Shown here: in pieces, positions 1-8,084 of the stretch | Numbering within the stretch: the first letter of the stretch is position 1 | Layout: each line of letters begins with the position of its first letter | Source: CAYXVF01 sp964468125 | Lineage (GTDB): Bacteria > Myxococcota > XYA12-FULL-58-9 > CAYXVF01 | Reading direction: 5' to 3' | NCBI GenBank assembly: GCA_964468125.1 | Contig: CAYXVF010000120.1 | Location: 1-17,887 of the forward strand | DNA length: 17,887 bases | Notes under the pieces: generated by a model | The model's input: the letters and a program-made list of their open reading frames with translations, nothing else | Databases searched by the model: none | What the model was told of the DNA's origin: nothing | Position numbers and translations under genes: made by a program

Positions 1-38
1 TAGCTAGCCGCTAGAGGTCTCTCAGCCCATCGCCCAAA

Positions 39-62
39 GGGGTGATTCGGGCAAAATCCCCC
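39..62 (-). terminator. Possible hairpin terminator downstream of the LuxR-type gene
   Basis: The sequence GGGG-T-GATT (39-47) can pair with AATCCCCC (55-62), giving an eight-pair stem with one bulged T and a loop of about seven bases. It lies about 130 nt beyond the stop of the minus-strand LuxR-type gene, and in that direction it is followed by TTT rather than a long U-run. This could be a weak terminator, but its distance from the gene and lack of a proper U-tract keep confidence low. The rest of 1-193 shows nothing I can name. Confidence 0.25.
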
Positions 63-193
63 GCTCGAGGATCATCTACGGGCGCACGCAGCGGGAGGAG
101 TTGCCGAACGGCGCCCGTCTGACGTTTTCTCGACCACCGCAACGAAGCCGACTGCGGGTGGGTCGACACCCTCAGCCGGCGATGCGAGGTGCG

Positions 194-634
194 TCACGGG
201 ATCATCTGAAGCTCGCGAGCGCGCTGGACGGCTTGGGTGCGCCGGCTCACTTCGAGTTTGTCGTAGAGATGGCCCAGGTGGGTCTTCACGGTGTTGAGCG
301 AGACAAAGAGCTTGGCCGCGATCTCCTTGTTGGAGAGCCCGTCCGCCAGAAGCCCTAACACCTCGAGCTCGCGCTCGGTGATCCCGAGCGACTCCACCGC
401 GCGTGTGTTGGGGGTGAACTCAGCCTGGGCCCCGCCGGCTGGCCCCAACCGCAACCCGCTCCACAGCCCCAGAGCGGCAAAGCCCACCGCGAGCAATACC
501 ACGTAGACCTCGGTGCCGAGGGTGCGCATCGCGTAGCGGAACTCGAGCCATTGCAGGAGAGCGGCGCCAAGGGCGAGGGCCGCACCGTAGCCCAGGACAG
601 TCCAAACCCCGCGCCGATACTCGAACGAAGCCAT
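194..634 (-). CDS. Membrane-anchored LuxR-type HTH transcriptional regulator
   Basis: A 146-aa protein with two parts. Residues 11-31 and 41-62 are hydrophobic and look like two membrane helices. Residues 82-146 form a clear LuxR/GerE DNA-binding domain: LTERE-like start (GITERELEVL), then GLSNKEIA, then the recognition-helix segment VSLNTVKTHL and a dimerisation helix with LEVSRR. There is no receiver or ligand-binding domain, so the input is not visible; signal entry through the membrane helices or a partner protein is inferred. The start at 634 follows a GGGGGAGG purine run a few bases upstream. Similar short 'two helices plus LuxR HTH' proteins are known as uncharacterised families in several phyla. 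The DNA-binding call is firm; the target genes are unknown. Confidence 0.85.
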   Translation of the reverse strand: MASFEYRRGVWTVLGYGAALALGAALLQWLEFRYAMRTLGTEVYVVLLAVGFAALGLWSGLRLGPAGGAQAEFTPNTRAVESLGITERELEVLGLLADGLSNKEIAAKLFVSLNTVKTHLGHLYDKLEVSRRTQAVQRARELQMIP

Positions 635-762
635 GCCCTCCCCCGTAGCATGGCACCTCGAACCTCCGCTAGACGAGGCGCTCCGCGTCCATGGTCGAGG
701 TCGCTGAAGAACACCGAGCCCGTCACCGGAGTGAGTGGGTTACCGGTCACGTAGCGAAAGCG

Positions 763-1215
763 CTAACCTCCTCGATTGCCGAAAGTCATCATCCAAACGA
801 CCACGGCGATGAGCGCGAAGAAAACGATGACGCCGAAATTCACCCAGATCGCGATGCGCGTTCGAGACGGTGCTTCATCGACTTCGCGCGTCGTGCCGCG
901 TTCCTTGAGCTCACCGGTTTCCGTGAGGGTCTTCGATTGCTCAAAAACGTGGTCGAGCAGGCGACAACACGGCGATGACGAACGCCATCGGACTCGAATC
1001 CAACGAGCGTGCCAGAGCAGCATCAGCAGCGCGCCGACCGTCGCCGTAACGGCGATGGGAAACCATCCAAGGGCGGCGGTCAGAATCCTTCGCGGGGTCC
1101 CGCAGCGGTAGTGCGCGATCGGCAAAGAGTCTGAAACGCCACAGCGTGGCGATTTGCCTCGCAACCCAAATCGCCGGCTCTTGCGCTCACAGCGTGAGGC
1201 TTGCGCCCATGGCAT
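763..1215 (-). CDS. Unrecognised small membrane protein (start uncertain, possibly damaged)
   Basis: I do not recognise this protein. The C-terminal half looks genuinely coding: a charged segment (TLTETGELKERGTTREVDE) is followed by a strong membrane helix (IAIWVNFGVIVFFALIAVVV) and a short tail ending NRGG. A second hydrophobic stretch (ILTAALGWFPIAVTATVGAL and a few residues more) lies about 75 residues upstream. Between them the reading is Arg/Ser/Cys-rich and unlike normal coding. The open frame runs back to 1509, but that part is antisense to the AI-2E stump, so an ATG at 1215 or one at 1023 is more likely. Given the broken genes next door, a frameshift or deletion between the two helices is possible. 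Confidence 0.4.
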   Translation of the reverse strand: MPWAQASRCERKSRRFGLRGKSPRCGVSDSLPIAHYRCGTPRRILTAALGWFPIAVTATVGALLMLLWHARWIRVRWRSSSPCCRLLDHVFEQSKTLTETGELKERGTTREVDEAPSRTRIAIWVNFGVIVFFALIAVVVWMMTFGNRGG

Positions 1216-1237
1216 GGGCGCTGCAGAGGGTCCGGGC

Positions 1238-1645
1238 GTGAGCTCAAAGGACACTTCGAAGCACTGGACGGACCGTCCTCTCCTGCGCATCCGTCCCGCC
1301 CGGGATGCGGCGTTTTTCATCGGCACCTTCGCTGCCTTGGGTCTCGCGTGGGTCTTCCGAGCGGTGACTGTGCCACTGCTCCTGGCCTTCCTCTGCGCCG
1401 TCCTCGTCGATCCGCTGGTTCGCAAGCTCGAGTCGCTCGGTGTCCCGCGCTGGCTCTCTGCGGTCGGCGCCCTGCTCGCCCTCATCGGAATCGGCACGAC
1501 GCTTATCACCGTGGGCTTGCCGCCGCTCCTCGACGAGCTTCGCCTGGCAATGTTCGTCTATTTCACGGTGCGTTTTCCTCGCACGCGACGGATCGAGGAG
1601 CTCTTCCGCCCGGAAACGGCGGAGCACGCGCGCGCGGCGGTGACT
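1238..1645 (+). pseudogene. AI-2E/PerM-family transporter, N-terminal fragment
   Basis: From a GTG at 1238 the translation starts with a short hydrophilic lead and then gives three hydrophobic segments typical of the AI-2E transporter family (PerM/YdiK-like, normally about 350 aa with eight helices): FIGTFAALGLAWVF, VPLLLAFLCAVLVDPLV followed by KLESLGVPRWLSA, and VGALLALIGIGTTLI. The family-like PPLLDEL follows. After about 1550 the resemblance stops. The frame stays open to 1864 only because it then runs antisense through the SLC13 remnant, so those residues are not a real C-terminus. About three quarters of the usual protein is missing. The family's substrates include AI-2 or ions in studied members; this fragment cannot transport. 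Confidence 0.7.
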
Positions 1646-2637
1646 AGGAGACAAGAAGTCCGTGAAGCGATACTGACCGGGGCCGTAAATCATCGTGTTC
1701 GTTTGGGAGCCAACGGGTGTCAAAAAGCTCAGGCTCGCCGCGAAGGTGATCGCGATGAGCAGCATGCGTGGCGAAACCCCGAGCGTGTCCGCCGCCGAAA
1801 TTGTCATAGGGGCAAGGAGAGCCGCGGTCGCCTGATTCGAGATGAGATTTCACCTTCCAGTTGATGGACCGATAGGCCTCTCGCGTCGAGAGAATTCCCG
1901 ACAAGACCGCAAGCACGCAGCCGGCCAGCGCCGTGGCGACGATCGGAAGCGGGGTGAGGACGGGCAGCGCGACGACCAGAGCCAAGATTCCAACGCTCAA
2001 ACCCGCCCGGTCGTAGCGAAGCTCCTCGGTCTCTACTGCGGTCGCCAAAACGAACAATCGGCTCGCCCCGAGTTGGCGTACCCTTTCGCGCTGCACTAGG
2101 AGCAGGAGCGAATCCCCGGCGGAAAGGCGAAGGTCCTGAAGTGCTTCGTGGCTCAACTTTCCCCGCGAACGAATGGCGAGCGCGACCGCACCGAAGTTCT
2201 CATACAGGTCGGCCTCCGAGAGCGGTCGATTCACGAGGTCTGATTCCGGAGCGATCACAGCCTCAACCAGGCGAAGATTCTTCGCTTCGAGATCTCGATC
2301 GGCCCAATGTCGCGAGGGCGCGAGATCGATACCCCGACGCTGCACCAGCTCGTTGATCACCTCCGGGTCCGCGCGAACCCGTACGACATCGCCGGTGGAA
2401 TAAAAATCGCAACCGCGGCTGTCGGCGCAAGCTTTCACTCAGAACGAACATTGCAGCGATGGTCACGGTGGCTTGGTCGCTGAATCCCGCGAGCGCTTCT
2501 CCGGCACTCAACACGCCGCCCAAGAGCAGAACCACGAGCACGGCGAGGGCGGTGACGTCGAAGGTGACGAGCTCTGTGGCGAACGCAATGGTCGCCCCGA
2601 GAAGGACGAGCAACACGAGGACGAGATCAAAGCTCAC
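1640..2637 (-). pseudogene. SLC13/DASS-type transporter with TrkA-C domains, multiply deleted
   Basis: Three collinear pieces of one SLC13-family permease are present. Piece 1 (2637 to about 2421) has the first helices and the family signature ATVTIAAMFVLSESLRR. Piece 2 (about 2420 to 1851, another frame) has TrkA-C-like cytosolic sequence (GDVVRVRADPEVINEL, then LRLVEAVIAPESDLVNRPL) and a helix pair ending REAYRSINWKV. Piece 3 (about 1850 to 1645, another frame) has NLISNQATAALLAP and PVGSQTNTMIYGPGQYRF, the conserved C-terminal region. Compared with full-length relatives, the helices expected between pieces 1 and 2 and about 75 codons between pieces 2 and 3 are absent, as is the last helix. 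The GTG start at 2637 overlaps the MscS stop (GTGA), showing it was once translationally coupled to that gene. It cannot make a normal transporter as sequenced; decay and misassembly are both possible. Confidence 0.75.
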
Positions 2638-4179
2638 GAAGCCTTTTCCCCACCCTTCGAACCTTTCGACGACTCATTGTCCTCCGACTCGTCGTGTTCC
2701 GAATCCTTGTCGGACTCGGAGTCCTTCTCGGCCTCGTCCTTCTTCGAGCGTTCCTGGTCGGTCTCGGGTGGGTTCACCTCTCGAAGCTGTGAAAGAACGC
2801 TCTCGGATACGGACCGCAGGTGGAGGTCCATCTGCGGGTAGGCGATCTCGACCCCCGCGCGACGGAAGGCGGCATCGATTGCAAAGTGAAGGTCGCTCTC
2901 GATCCGAAAACGGCAGTCCGGGTCACGGATCCACGCGAGCAAGGAGAAATTGAGGCTCGAGTCGCCAAAGGCTCGAAAGTAAACCACCGGCGCCGGCTTG
3001 CTGAGCACCTGGCCGTGATCTTCGGCGACGGACATCAGGGCCTTGCGCGCGAGGTCGACCTTGGAGCCGTAGGCGATGCCAACTTCGACCTCGATGCGAA
3101 CCTTGGGATCACCATGCGACCAGTTGGTCACCGAGCTCCCGACGAAATGGCTGTTGGGGACGATGACCGAGACGTTGTCGCGGGTTCGCACAGTGGTCGA
3201 ACGCGCGCGAATGTGCCGGACCTGCCCTTCGAGGCCTCCGTCGAGGTGCACGAAATCGCCCACTTGTATTGGGCGCTCCGCCAAAAGGATGAGCCCGCTG
3301 ATGAAGTTCTCGACGATGTTGCGCAGTCCGAAACCGATCCCGATCCCGAGCACACCTGCAAAGAGGGCCAAGGACGACAGTCCGATCCCCACGAATCGCA
3401 GACCGATCATCCCCCCGGCTACGATGAGCAGGTAGTGAATGATCGTGCTGACCGCGTTCGACAATCCTTTGTCCCACTCCAGTGCGGAGTAGATCCGGCT
3501 CTGGAGAAATCGCCGCACCCCCCGTGAAATGGCAAACGCCAGCACGAGGGTCATCAACATCGCGAGGATTGACATGGCGCTCACCTCGTTCCCTTCGATC
3601 AGGAACAAGGGATGTCGCAGCACATCAAAGAAGTGCTCGACGCTGATCTCGAATTGCCAGACGCCCCAGAGGGCAGCGACAGTCGCGGCGGCGAGCACGA
3701 GGAAATACCAACCGAGGGTGAGAAGGACGTCGATCTTCGTCGAGGCGCGTTTGCCCAAGCCGAGGCGCTTCGAGACCGTCCCTCGAACGCCGAGCAGAAT
3801 GTGGACGACGCGCTGCCCGACGACCAAAAGGAGTACACAGCCGAGGAGAAGCAAGGCGGTCAGAGCCCATCGCGTCCACGGCACACCCGTGTCCCCTTTC
3901 GGCTGTCTCACTTGGATCAGGCGGTCGAGCGCTTCGATCGTGCGAAGCTCAGCGACCGCATCGTCGAGGATCGTCAGTCGAGTTTCGAGAGGTGATACCT
4001 CCCCCTCGTCGTTACCCGTCGTGTCGAGAAGAACCTCAGTGGCAGAACGCAACTGACGTGCTTCGGCAATGCGAGAATCAACATCGTAGCGCGGTGCCAC
4101 GGCCCGTGCATCTGGCTGGTAGAGAAAGGACAGGGTTTCCACCCGAGCCAATGCGGTGTCTCGCCGGGCTTCCGCGAGG
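2634..4179 (-). CDS. MscS-family mechanosensitive channel (5' end lost in the gap)
   Basis: A small-conductance mechanosensitive channel of the MscS superfamily, acting in the inner membrane to release solutes on hypo-osmotic shock. The visible N-terminal part is helical and probably periplasmic. Four membrane helices follow, the second and third within IDVLLTLGWYFLVLAAATVA and SAMSILAMLMTLVLAFAISR. Then comes the pore helix and its signature (LGIGIGFGLRNIVENFISGL, then LLAERPIQVGDFV), the beta domain (VRTRDNVSVIVPNSHFVGSSV) and the alpha/beta C-terminal domain ending near AYPQMDLHLRSV. The last 45 or so residues are a very charged Ser/Asp/Glu/Lys tail, which is not part of the family core. 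The start is not visible: the frame reads through the 100 N into a different protein, so the apparent 624-aa ORF is an artefact. The 3' end overlaps the SLC13 start. Confidence 0.9.
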
Positions 4180-4279
4180 NNNNNNNNNNNNNNNNNNNNN
4201 NNNNNNNNNNNNNNNNNNNNNNNNNNNNNNNNNNNNNNNNNNNNNNNNNNNNNNNNNNNNNNNNNNNNNNNNNNNNNNN
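4180..4279. other. Assembly gap (100 N)
   Basis: Exactly 100 undetermined bases, the usual placeholder for a gap of unknown length. It hides the 5' end of the mechanosensitive channel gene and the 3' end of the upstream secreted repeat protein. Since 100 is a convention, the reading frame on one side says nothing about the other. Confidence 0.98.
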
Positions 4280-4665
4280 CGACGTACACGCTGCGGCTGT
4301 CGACGGTCCGGCTCTCGAAGAAGTCGTCGTCGATCTTGCCGTAGACCACCACGTCGTCGTTTGCGAGGAGGTAGCTCGCCTTGGGGTACCACTCCCAGTC
4401 CTCCATCTCGACCTCGATGGTCCCCGGGCCATAGTCGACGGTGAACGAGCCATCATCGTTGGTACTCACTACCGTTCCGCTGAAGGACACCCAAACGTCA
4501 TCCGCCATAATCGAGTTTGAATGTGCTCGGCGTCGTGCTCACGATCGTCCCGCTCACGGAGATCCAACTCTCGGTGCCCATCTCCTTCGGGTCCGCGGAC
4601 TGAGCTCCCAACGGAGCTCCGAACAGAAACGCGCCGAGAACGAATAATAACAGTGATTGTCTCAT
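4280..4665 (-). pseudogene. Secreted protein with two beta-rich repeats, disrupted and partial
   Basis: From ATG 4665, with AAGGAG six bases upstream (4672-4677), the translation gives a signal peptide (MRQSLLLFVLGAFLFGAPLG, then AQS). The start of a repeat follows, WISVSGTIVSTTPSTFKLDY, and the frame then stops at 4498. A second frame gives DVWVSFSGTVVSTNDDGSFT followed by VDYGPGTIEVEMEDWEW, VVVYGKIDDDFFESRTV and SVYV, and runs into the gap. The two segments are clearly related repeats of a small beta-barrel-like (OB-fold-like) periplasmic family whose members I recall as hypothetical proteins. Repeat 1 has only about 20 of its roughly 70 residues, so sequence is missing at about 4500-4510, not just one base. 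No function can be assigned. Confidence 0.6.
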
Positions 4666-4807
4666 TGAGAGCTCCTTTCAGCATGCGGGCGACGTTCGTC
4701 GCCATCCGCGTACACAGGGAGCAATCTCGACGCCAACTCTCGGTGGAGCAAAGGAAAAGCGCTGCGGTGCTCCTCGGCGTCTCCACCCACGCAAGCGAAC
4801 GTGTCTT

Positions 4808-4828
4808 GTCGTGCCGCACGGGCACGAC
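4808..4828. terminator. Strong hairpin between the lipoprotein and the secreted repeat protein
   Basis: GTCGTGCC (4808-4815) and GGCACGAC (4821-4828) form a perfect eight-pair stem with a five-base loop. A second GC-rich hairpin with one bulge follows directly (4829-4845, around GGCATGCC). Both lie 50-90 nt past the stop of the minus-strand lipoprotein gene, which suits a transcription end, though no U-run follows on the minus strand. I see no clear promoter in the rest of 4666-4897. Confidence 0.4.
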
Positions 4829-4897
4829 GTGGCGGCATGCCCCACCTGCCCGCGGCGTGCGCGAGCCCTTCGAGGCCACAGACTCAAAATACGCCAC

Positions 4898-6648
4898 TCA
4901 GGGGCAGTGGTAGACGCCTAGGTTGCTCACGTCGTCGGCACCGGCGCTGTCCCACTCGAGGCTCGGGTCGAAGGCGTCGTTTCCGTTCGAGTCCCCGACC
5001 GTGACCGTGCATTTGCGACGGAGCGTCTGGTTCGCGGTGCTGACGCCTCCGCCGCTCCAAGCGGTGCCCGGGTTTTGGCCGATCTGCCCGATCACGTCGA
5101 TGAGCCAACCGGGGCACACGAGAGCGATCGCATCGTTGCCGTCGAAGTTGAAGCGCCCGTCACCGTCGCAAAAGGGCTCGCCCGCGCTGAACTGACCGCA
5201 GACCACGAAGACGTCCAGGGACGGGAGCTCGACATCGGGGAAGTCGTAGACCACGGGCATCGTGCTCACCCCGTTGCCGTAAATCTCGAGGGCGCAGCCG
5301 GCGAGCGGAAGCGGCCCGTCGCCCTGGTTCACGATTTCGAGTGCCTTCAGATCACCCTGGCTGTCGCCTTCGACGTATTCGCTGAACAGAAGCGATGGCG
5401 GAAAACAGCTCGGGTTCGGCGCCTGCGGGCTTCCCAGGTCTCCTAGGAGCGAATACGGCTCGAAGCCCGCGCACCAGCTCGCTCCATCGATCCCGCTCGC
5501 GAAGCGCACTGCGGGATCCGGGTCGAGATAGGCCTCCGGGTCGAGGGCGAGGCTCTTGCCCGCCTCCACCGAGAAGCCATTGGCCGCGGAGTAGACGACC
5601 TCACTCACCACGAGACTGTCGGCCCCGACGGGGCACTCCAGCCGCACCGTGTCTTCCGTCGCGAGGTCGAGCGCATCGCCATAGAGCACGTCTTCGCGAA
5701 AACCGGGCTCCGCGCCGCGAGAAAGCCCCAGGAAGACGCCCGGTTCGACGACGAGGTCCGAAGCGAGTGTGACGATCTCGGTTCCGCCATCGGTGAGCGT
5801 GCATCCGCCGAGGTAGGCCGCCTCGTCGTTCGGATTGTGAAGCTCGAGCCACTCGCCTTCCCCATCGCTGAGCGCGTCGGGTTCGGGCATGAGCTCGGTG
5901 ATCACGAGCTCGCCGGCCACGGTCGGGTACTGGGCCGCGATGCAGGAGCTGTCGCTAACGACGGTACAGGTGTCGATGCAGCTCAGTGTCCCGGCGGTAA
6001 AGCCCCGACCTTCGCAGCTGTCGTCCACGAACACCACCCCATCGCAGACTTCGGTCTCCGGGCAGATCTCCATGTCGCCGCAGGACGAGCCGGTTCCCGA
6101 GCCGCTGCAGTCGGCGTTGCAGCTGCCGCAGGCATCGGTGAACCCGTCGTCGCAGGCCTCGGTCTCCGGACAGAGCTCCAGGTCGCCACACACCGAGCCC
6201 GTGCCCACGTCCGTGCAGTCGGCGTTGCAGCTGCCGCAGGCGTCCGTGAAACCGTCGTCGCAGACTTCGCCGGCTTCCTGCGTGCCGTTGCCACAGACCG
6301 GAGTGCCGTTGTTGTTCGTGTTCGTGTTGGTGTTGGTGTTTGCGTTCGTGTTCCCGTTCCCGTTCCCGTTCNNNNNNNNNNNNNNNNNNNNNNNNNNNNN
6401 NNNNNNNNNNNNNNNNNNNNNNNNNNNNNNNNNNNNNNNNNNNNNNNNNNNNNNNNNNNNNNNNNNNNNNNGTTCCCGTTCCCGTTCCCGTTCAGGAAAT
6501 TGCCGTTCGAGTTCCCGTCGTTGTCGTTGACCGTTCGAACCTCGCTGTTGACGTTGCCGTTGCCGGCCGGCGGCGGATCCGCTGGGCGTTCATTCGCGCC
6601 GCCGCAGCCCACGAGCAGGGCAGCGAGGATCAGGTACGACGCTTTCAT
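4898..6648 (-). CDS. Cys-rich, lamin-tail-like lipoprotein with Asn/Gly spacer (contains gap)
   Basis: ATG 6648 begins a lipoprotein signal, MKASYLILAALLVGCGG, with lipobox LVGC. A low-complexity spacer of Asn-Gly and Asn-Thr pairs follows and is cut by the 100-N gap. After the gap come two Cys-rich repeats of about 36 residues sharing CDDGFTDACGSCNADC, like the myxobacterial Cys-rich repeats, and then a partial third (CPETEVCDG). The remainder has two modules resembling lamin-tail domains: one from GELVITELMPEPDALSDGEG with WLELHNPNDE, and one from LLFSEYVEGDSQGDLKALEI with VNQGDGPLPLAGC. The end is VYHCP. It is probably a surface lipoprotein with adhesive or structural modules. The two sides are out of frame only because the gap length is a placeholder. 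Confidence that this is one gene is high, because the same repeat flanks the gap. Confidence 0.85.
6050..6290 (-). repeat. 108-bp period tandem repeat inside the lipoprotein gene
   Basis: The segment beginning tgcagtcggcgttgcag occurs at 6106 and again at 6214, exactly 108 bp apart (36 codons), with only a few differences over about 55 bp. A more diverged third unit lies towards 6050. It encodes the Cys-rich repeats; the near identity at DNA level suggests recent duplication or gene conversion. Confidence 0.75.
6311..6493 (-). repeat. GTTCCC hexanucleotide repeat interrupted by the gap
   Basis: Perfect GTTCCC units (three and a partial fourth) lie at 6350-6371 on one side of the gap and again at 6472-6493 on the other. 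Degenerate gtt-cgt/gtt-ggt units continue to 6311. On the minus strand they encode Asn-Gly and Asn-Thr pairs. The assembly evidently broke inside this array, so its true length is unknown. As a 6-bp unit, copy changes would alter spacer length without shifting frame. Confidence 0.9.
6372..6471. other. Assembly gap (100 N) inside the hexanucleotide repeat
   Basis: Exactly 100 undetermined bases flanked on both sides by the same GTTCCC array, which explains why the assembly failed here. Confidence 0.98.
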
Positions 6649-6771
6649 ACCCCTGAGCCTAAGTGGTCGAGGCCGGTCCCGTCGATCGGAAAGCGAAGGG
6701 GCGCGCTTTTTTGGGCAACAGCTCCCGCGCTCAGGTCGACAACCCGCGACGTGACAATTTGAGGTGCCGCC

Positions 6772-8082
6772 ATGAATCCGACCGAAGGTCCCGATCTCAG
6801 CCGGTTTTGCTTCCTGCCCGTCGCTTTTGATCCGGTGAGGCCGCGCTCCGCGCCGCAACGCTCGAGCGAAGCGCCTCTCTGGCCCACGTCGGGCGCACCC
6901 TCCCCAAAACCTCAGATCGGCCGCGCAGGCTACGAGCCCGTGCTCCCCGGGCCCTTTCGCCGGGCGACCTCCGAGCGACTGAGCGCAGAAGCCGCGACCT
7001 CCCGTTCCATGCGCACCGAGGACGCGCGCCACGTTCCCGGCGGTCCGCTGGAGTCCGAGGCGGTTCGACCTCTCCTCCAGCAGACCTACGGCGACGCCCT
7101 CGCTCACCCCAAGCTTCACGTGCTCTCCGGCAAAGTCGATCTGGGGCAGCTCCCCGTCGGCCAGTGGAACGAGACCGGCCGCCTGGGCGCGGTGCTGCTC
7201 TCGCCACCGCTCAGCCTGCATATGGACGCGTTCACGCACTCACCGCGCACCGCCGTTCGCGACGCACGCCCCGCCGCCGCACTGGACCGACAGCGGGCCC
7301 TCCTTGCGGCGCACGAGCGCCTGCTGCGATTCTATCTGAGCCGCGGCATCGACGTTTTTCTCGCCCTCGCTCCCGAGACCGCCACCCAGGCGGTGTTCAC
7401 CACGGACGCGGTCGCAGCGCTCGGGCCCCTGGCGATCCGCGGCAACCTGCGTCACGACGTTCGCCGCGTCGAGATGCGCTCCTTCGTGGGCGGCATTCCA
7501 ACGGCGCTCTACGGACGGCATGCGCCGGTCGAAGGGGGCGACCTGCTCTTGTCGGGAGAGCGCGGACAGCTGACGGTTCTTCAGGGCCTAGACAGCATGC
7601 GCAGCAGCGACGATTCCATCGATGCGATGGGGCGCCTTCTGCGCGACCACGCGCGACGCCTAGGCCAGCTGGAACATCTCGTGGTACCGCTGCGGCAACA
7701 CGTCGTCCCCGGGCAGGCCGAGGGGACCCTGCACCTCGACTACGTGGTGGGCTATGCCGGGGACGAACCCGGGCGCGCGCTACTGGTGGCCCCCGCGGGC
7801 CTCGCGGACCCGGGCCGTTCGATCGAGAATCTGCAGGCGAAGCTGCGCGTCCGCGACCGGGACGTGATCGAGGTGCACGACGATCTTGCAGTGATCGCGG
7901 GGGCGACGAACTTCGTAAACCTCAACCCTCGGGAGGTGCTCTTCAACGATGTTGAAGCCTTGCGACCACTGCACGAAGAGCTGCGTCGACGGGGCTTTGT
8001 GGTCCACCCCATCGACCTTGGCGCCTTGAGCGAATTTGACGGGACGACCCGATGTGCGACGGCGCGCTTGCTGCGCGCCTGA
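6772..8082 (+). CDS. Arginine deiminase/DDAH/amidinotransferase-superfamily enzyme
   Basis: A 436-aa protein whose residues 130-436 match the guanidino-group-modifying enzyme fold. WNETGRLGAVLLSPP (132-146) is the usual first strand. FTTD (209-212) supplies the substrate-binding Asp. EGGD (254-257) and HLD (321-323) supply the catalytic Glu and His. DGTTRCAT (423-430) places the nucleophilic Cys at 428. All key residues are present, so it should be active, either hydrolysing or transferring the guanidino group of an arginine-like compound. The exact substrate cannot be told from the sequence. The start at 6772 has GAGGTG six bases upstream, but residues 1-115 are Pro/Arg-rich with no family match; ATG 7009 (residue 80) is an alternative. 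The gene is divergent from the lipoprotein (123 bp between starts) and ends 2 nt before the bacterioferritin stop. Confidence 0.8.
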   Translation: MNPTEGPDLSRFCFLPVAFDPVRPRSAPQRSSEAPLWPTSGAPSPKPQIGRAGYEPVLPGPFRRATSERLSAEAATSRSMRTEDARHVPGGPLESEAVRPLLQQTYGDALAHPKLHVLSGKVDLGQLPVGQWNETGRLGAVLLSPPLSLHMDAFTHSPRTAVRDARPAAALDRQRALLAAHERLLRFYLSRGIDVFLALAPETATQAVFTTDAVAALGPLAIRGNLRHDVRRVEMRSFVGGIPTALYGRHAPVEGGDLLLSGERGQLTVLQGLDSMRSSDDSIDAMGRLLRDHARRLGQLEHLVVPLRQHVVPGQAEGTLHLDYVVGYAGDEPGRALLVAPAGLADPGRSIENLQAKLRVRDRDVIEVHDDLAVIAGATNFVNLNPREVLFNDVEALRPLHEELRRRGFVVHPIDLGALSEFDGTTRCATARLLRA

Positions 8083-8084
8083 CG

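Noticed and set aside
725..747. ACCGG...CCGGT inverted repeat upstream of the LuxR-type gene
   Set aside because: Only five-base arms with a 13-base spacer in GC-rich DNA; too likely by chance.
990..1012. Segment GGACTCGAATCC resembling a tRNA T-arm
   Set aside because: No matching acceptor stem, anticodon arm or D-arm could be placed around it.
1645..1864. Continuation of the AI-2E frame as a long C-terminus
   Set aside because: This part is antisense to recognisable SLC13 sequence and has no membrane helices, so it is a chance open frame.
6050..6493. CRISPR-like repetition
   Set aside because: The repeats are in frame and encode Cys-rich units and Asn-Gly pairs, with no unique spacers.
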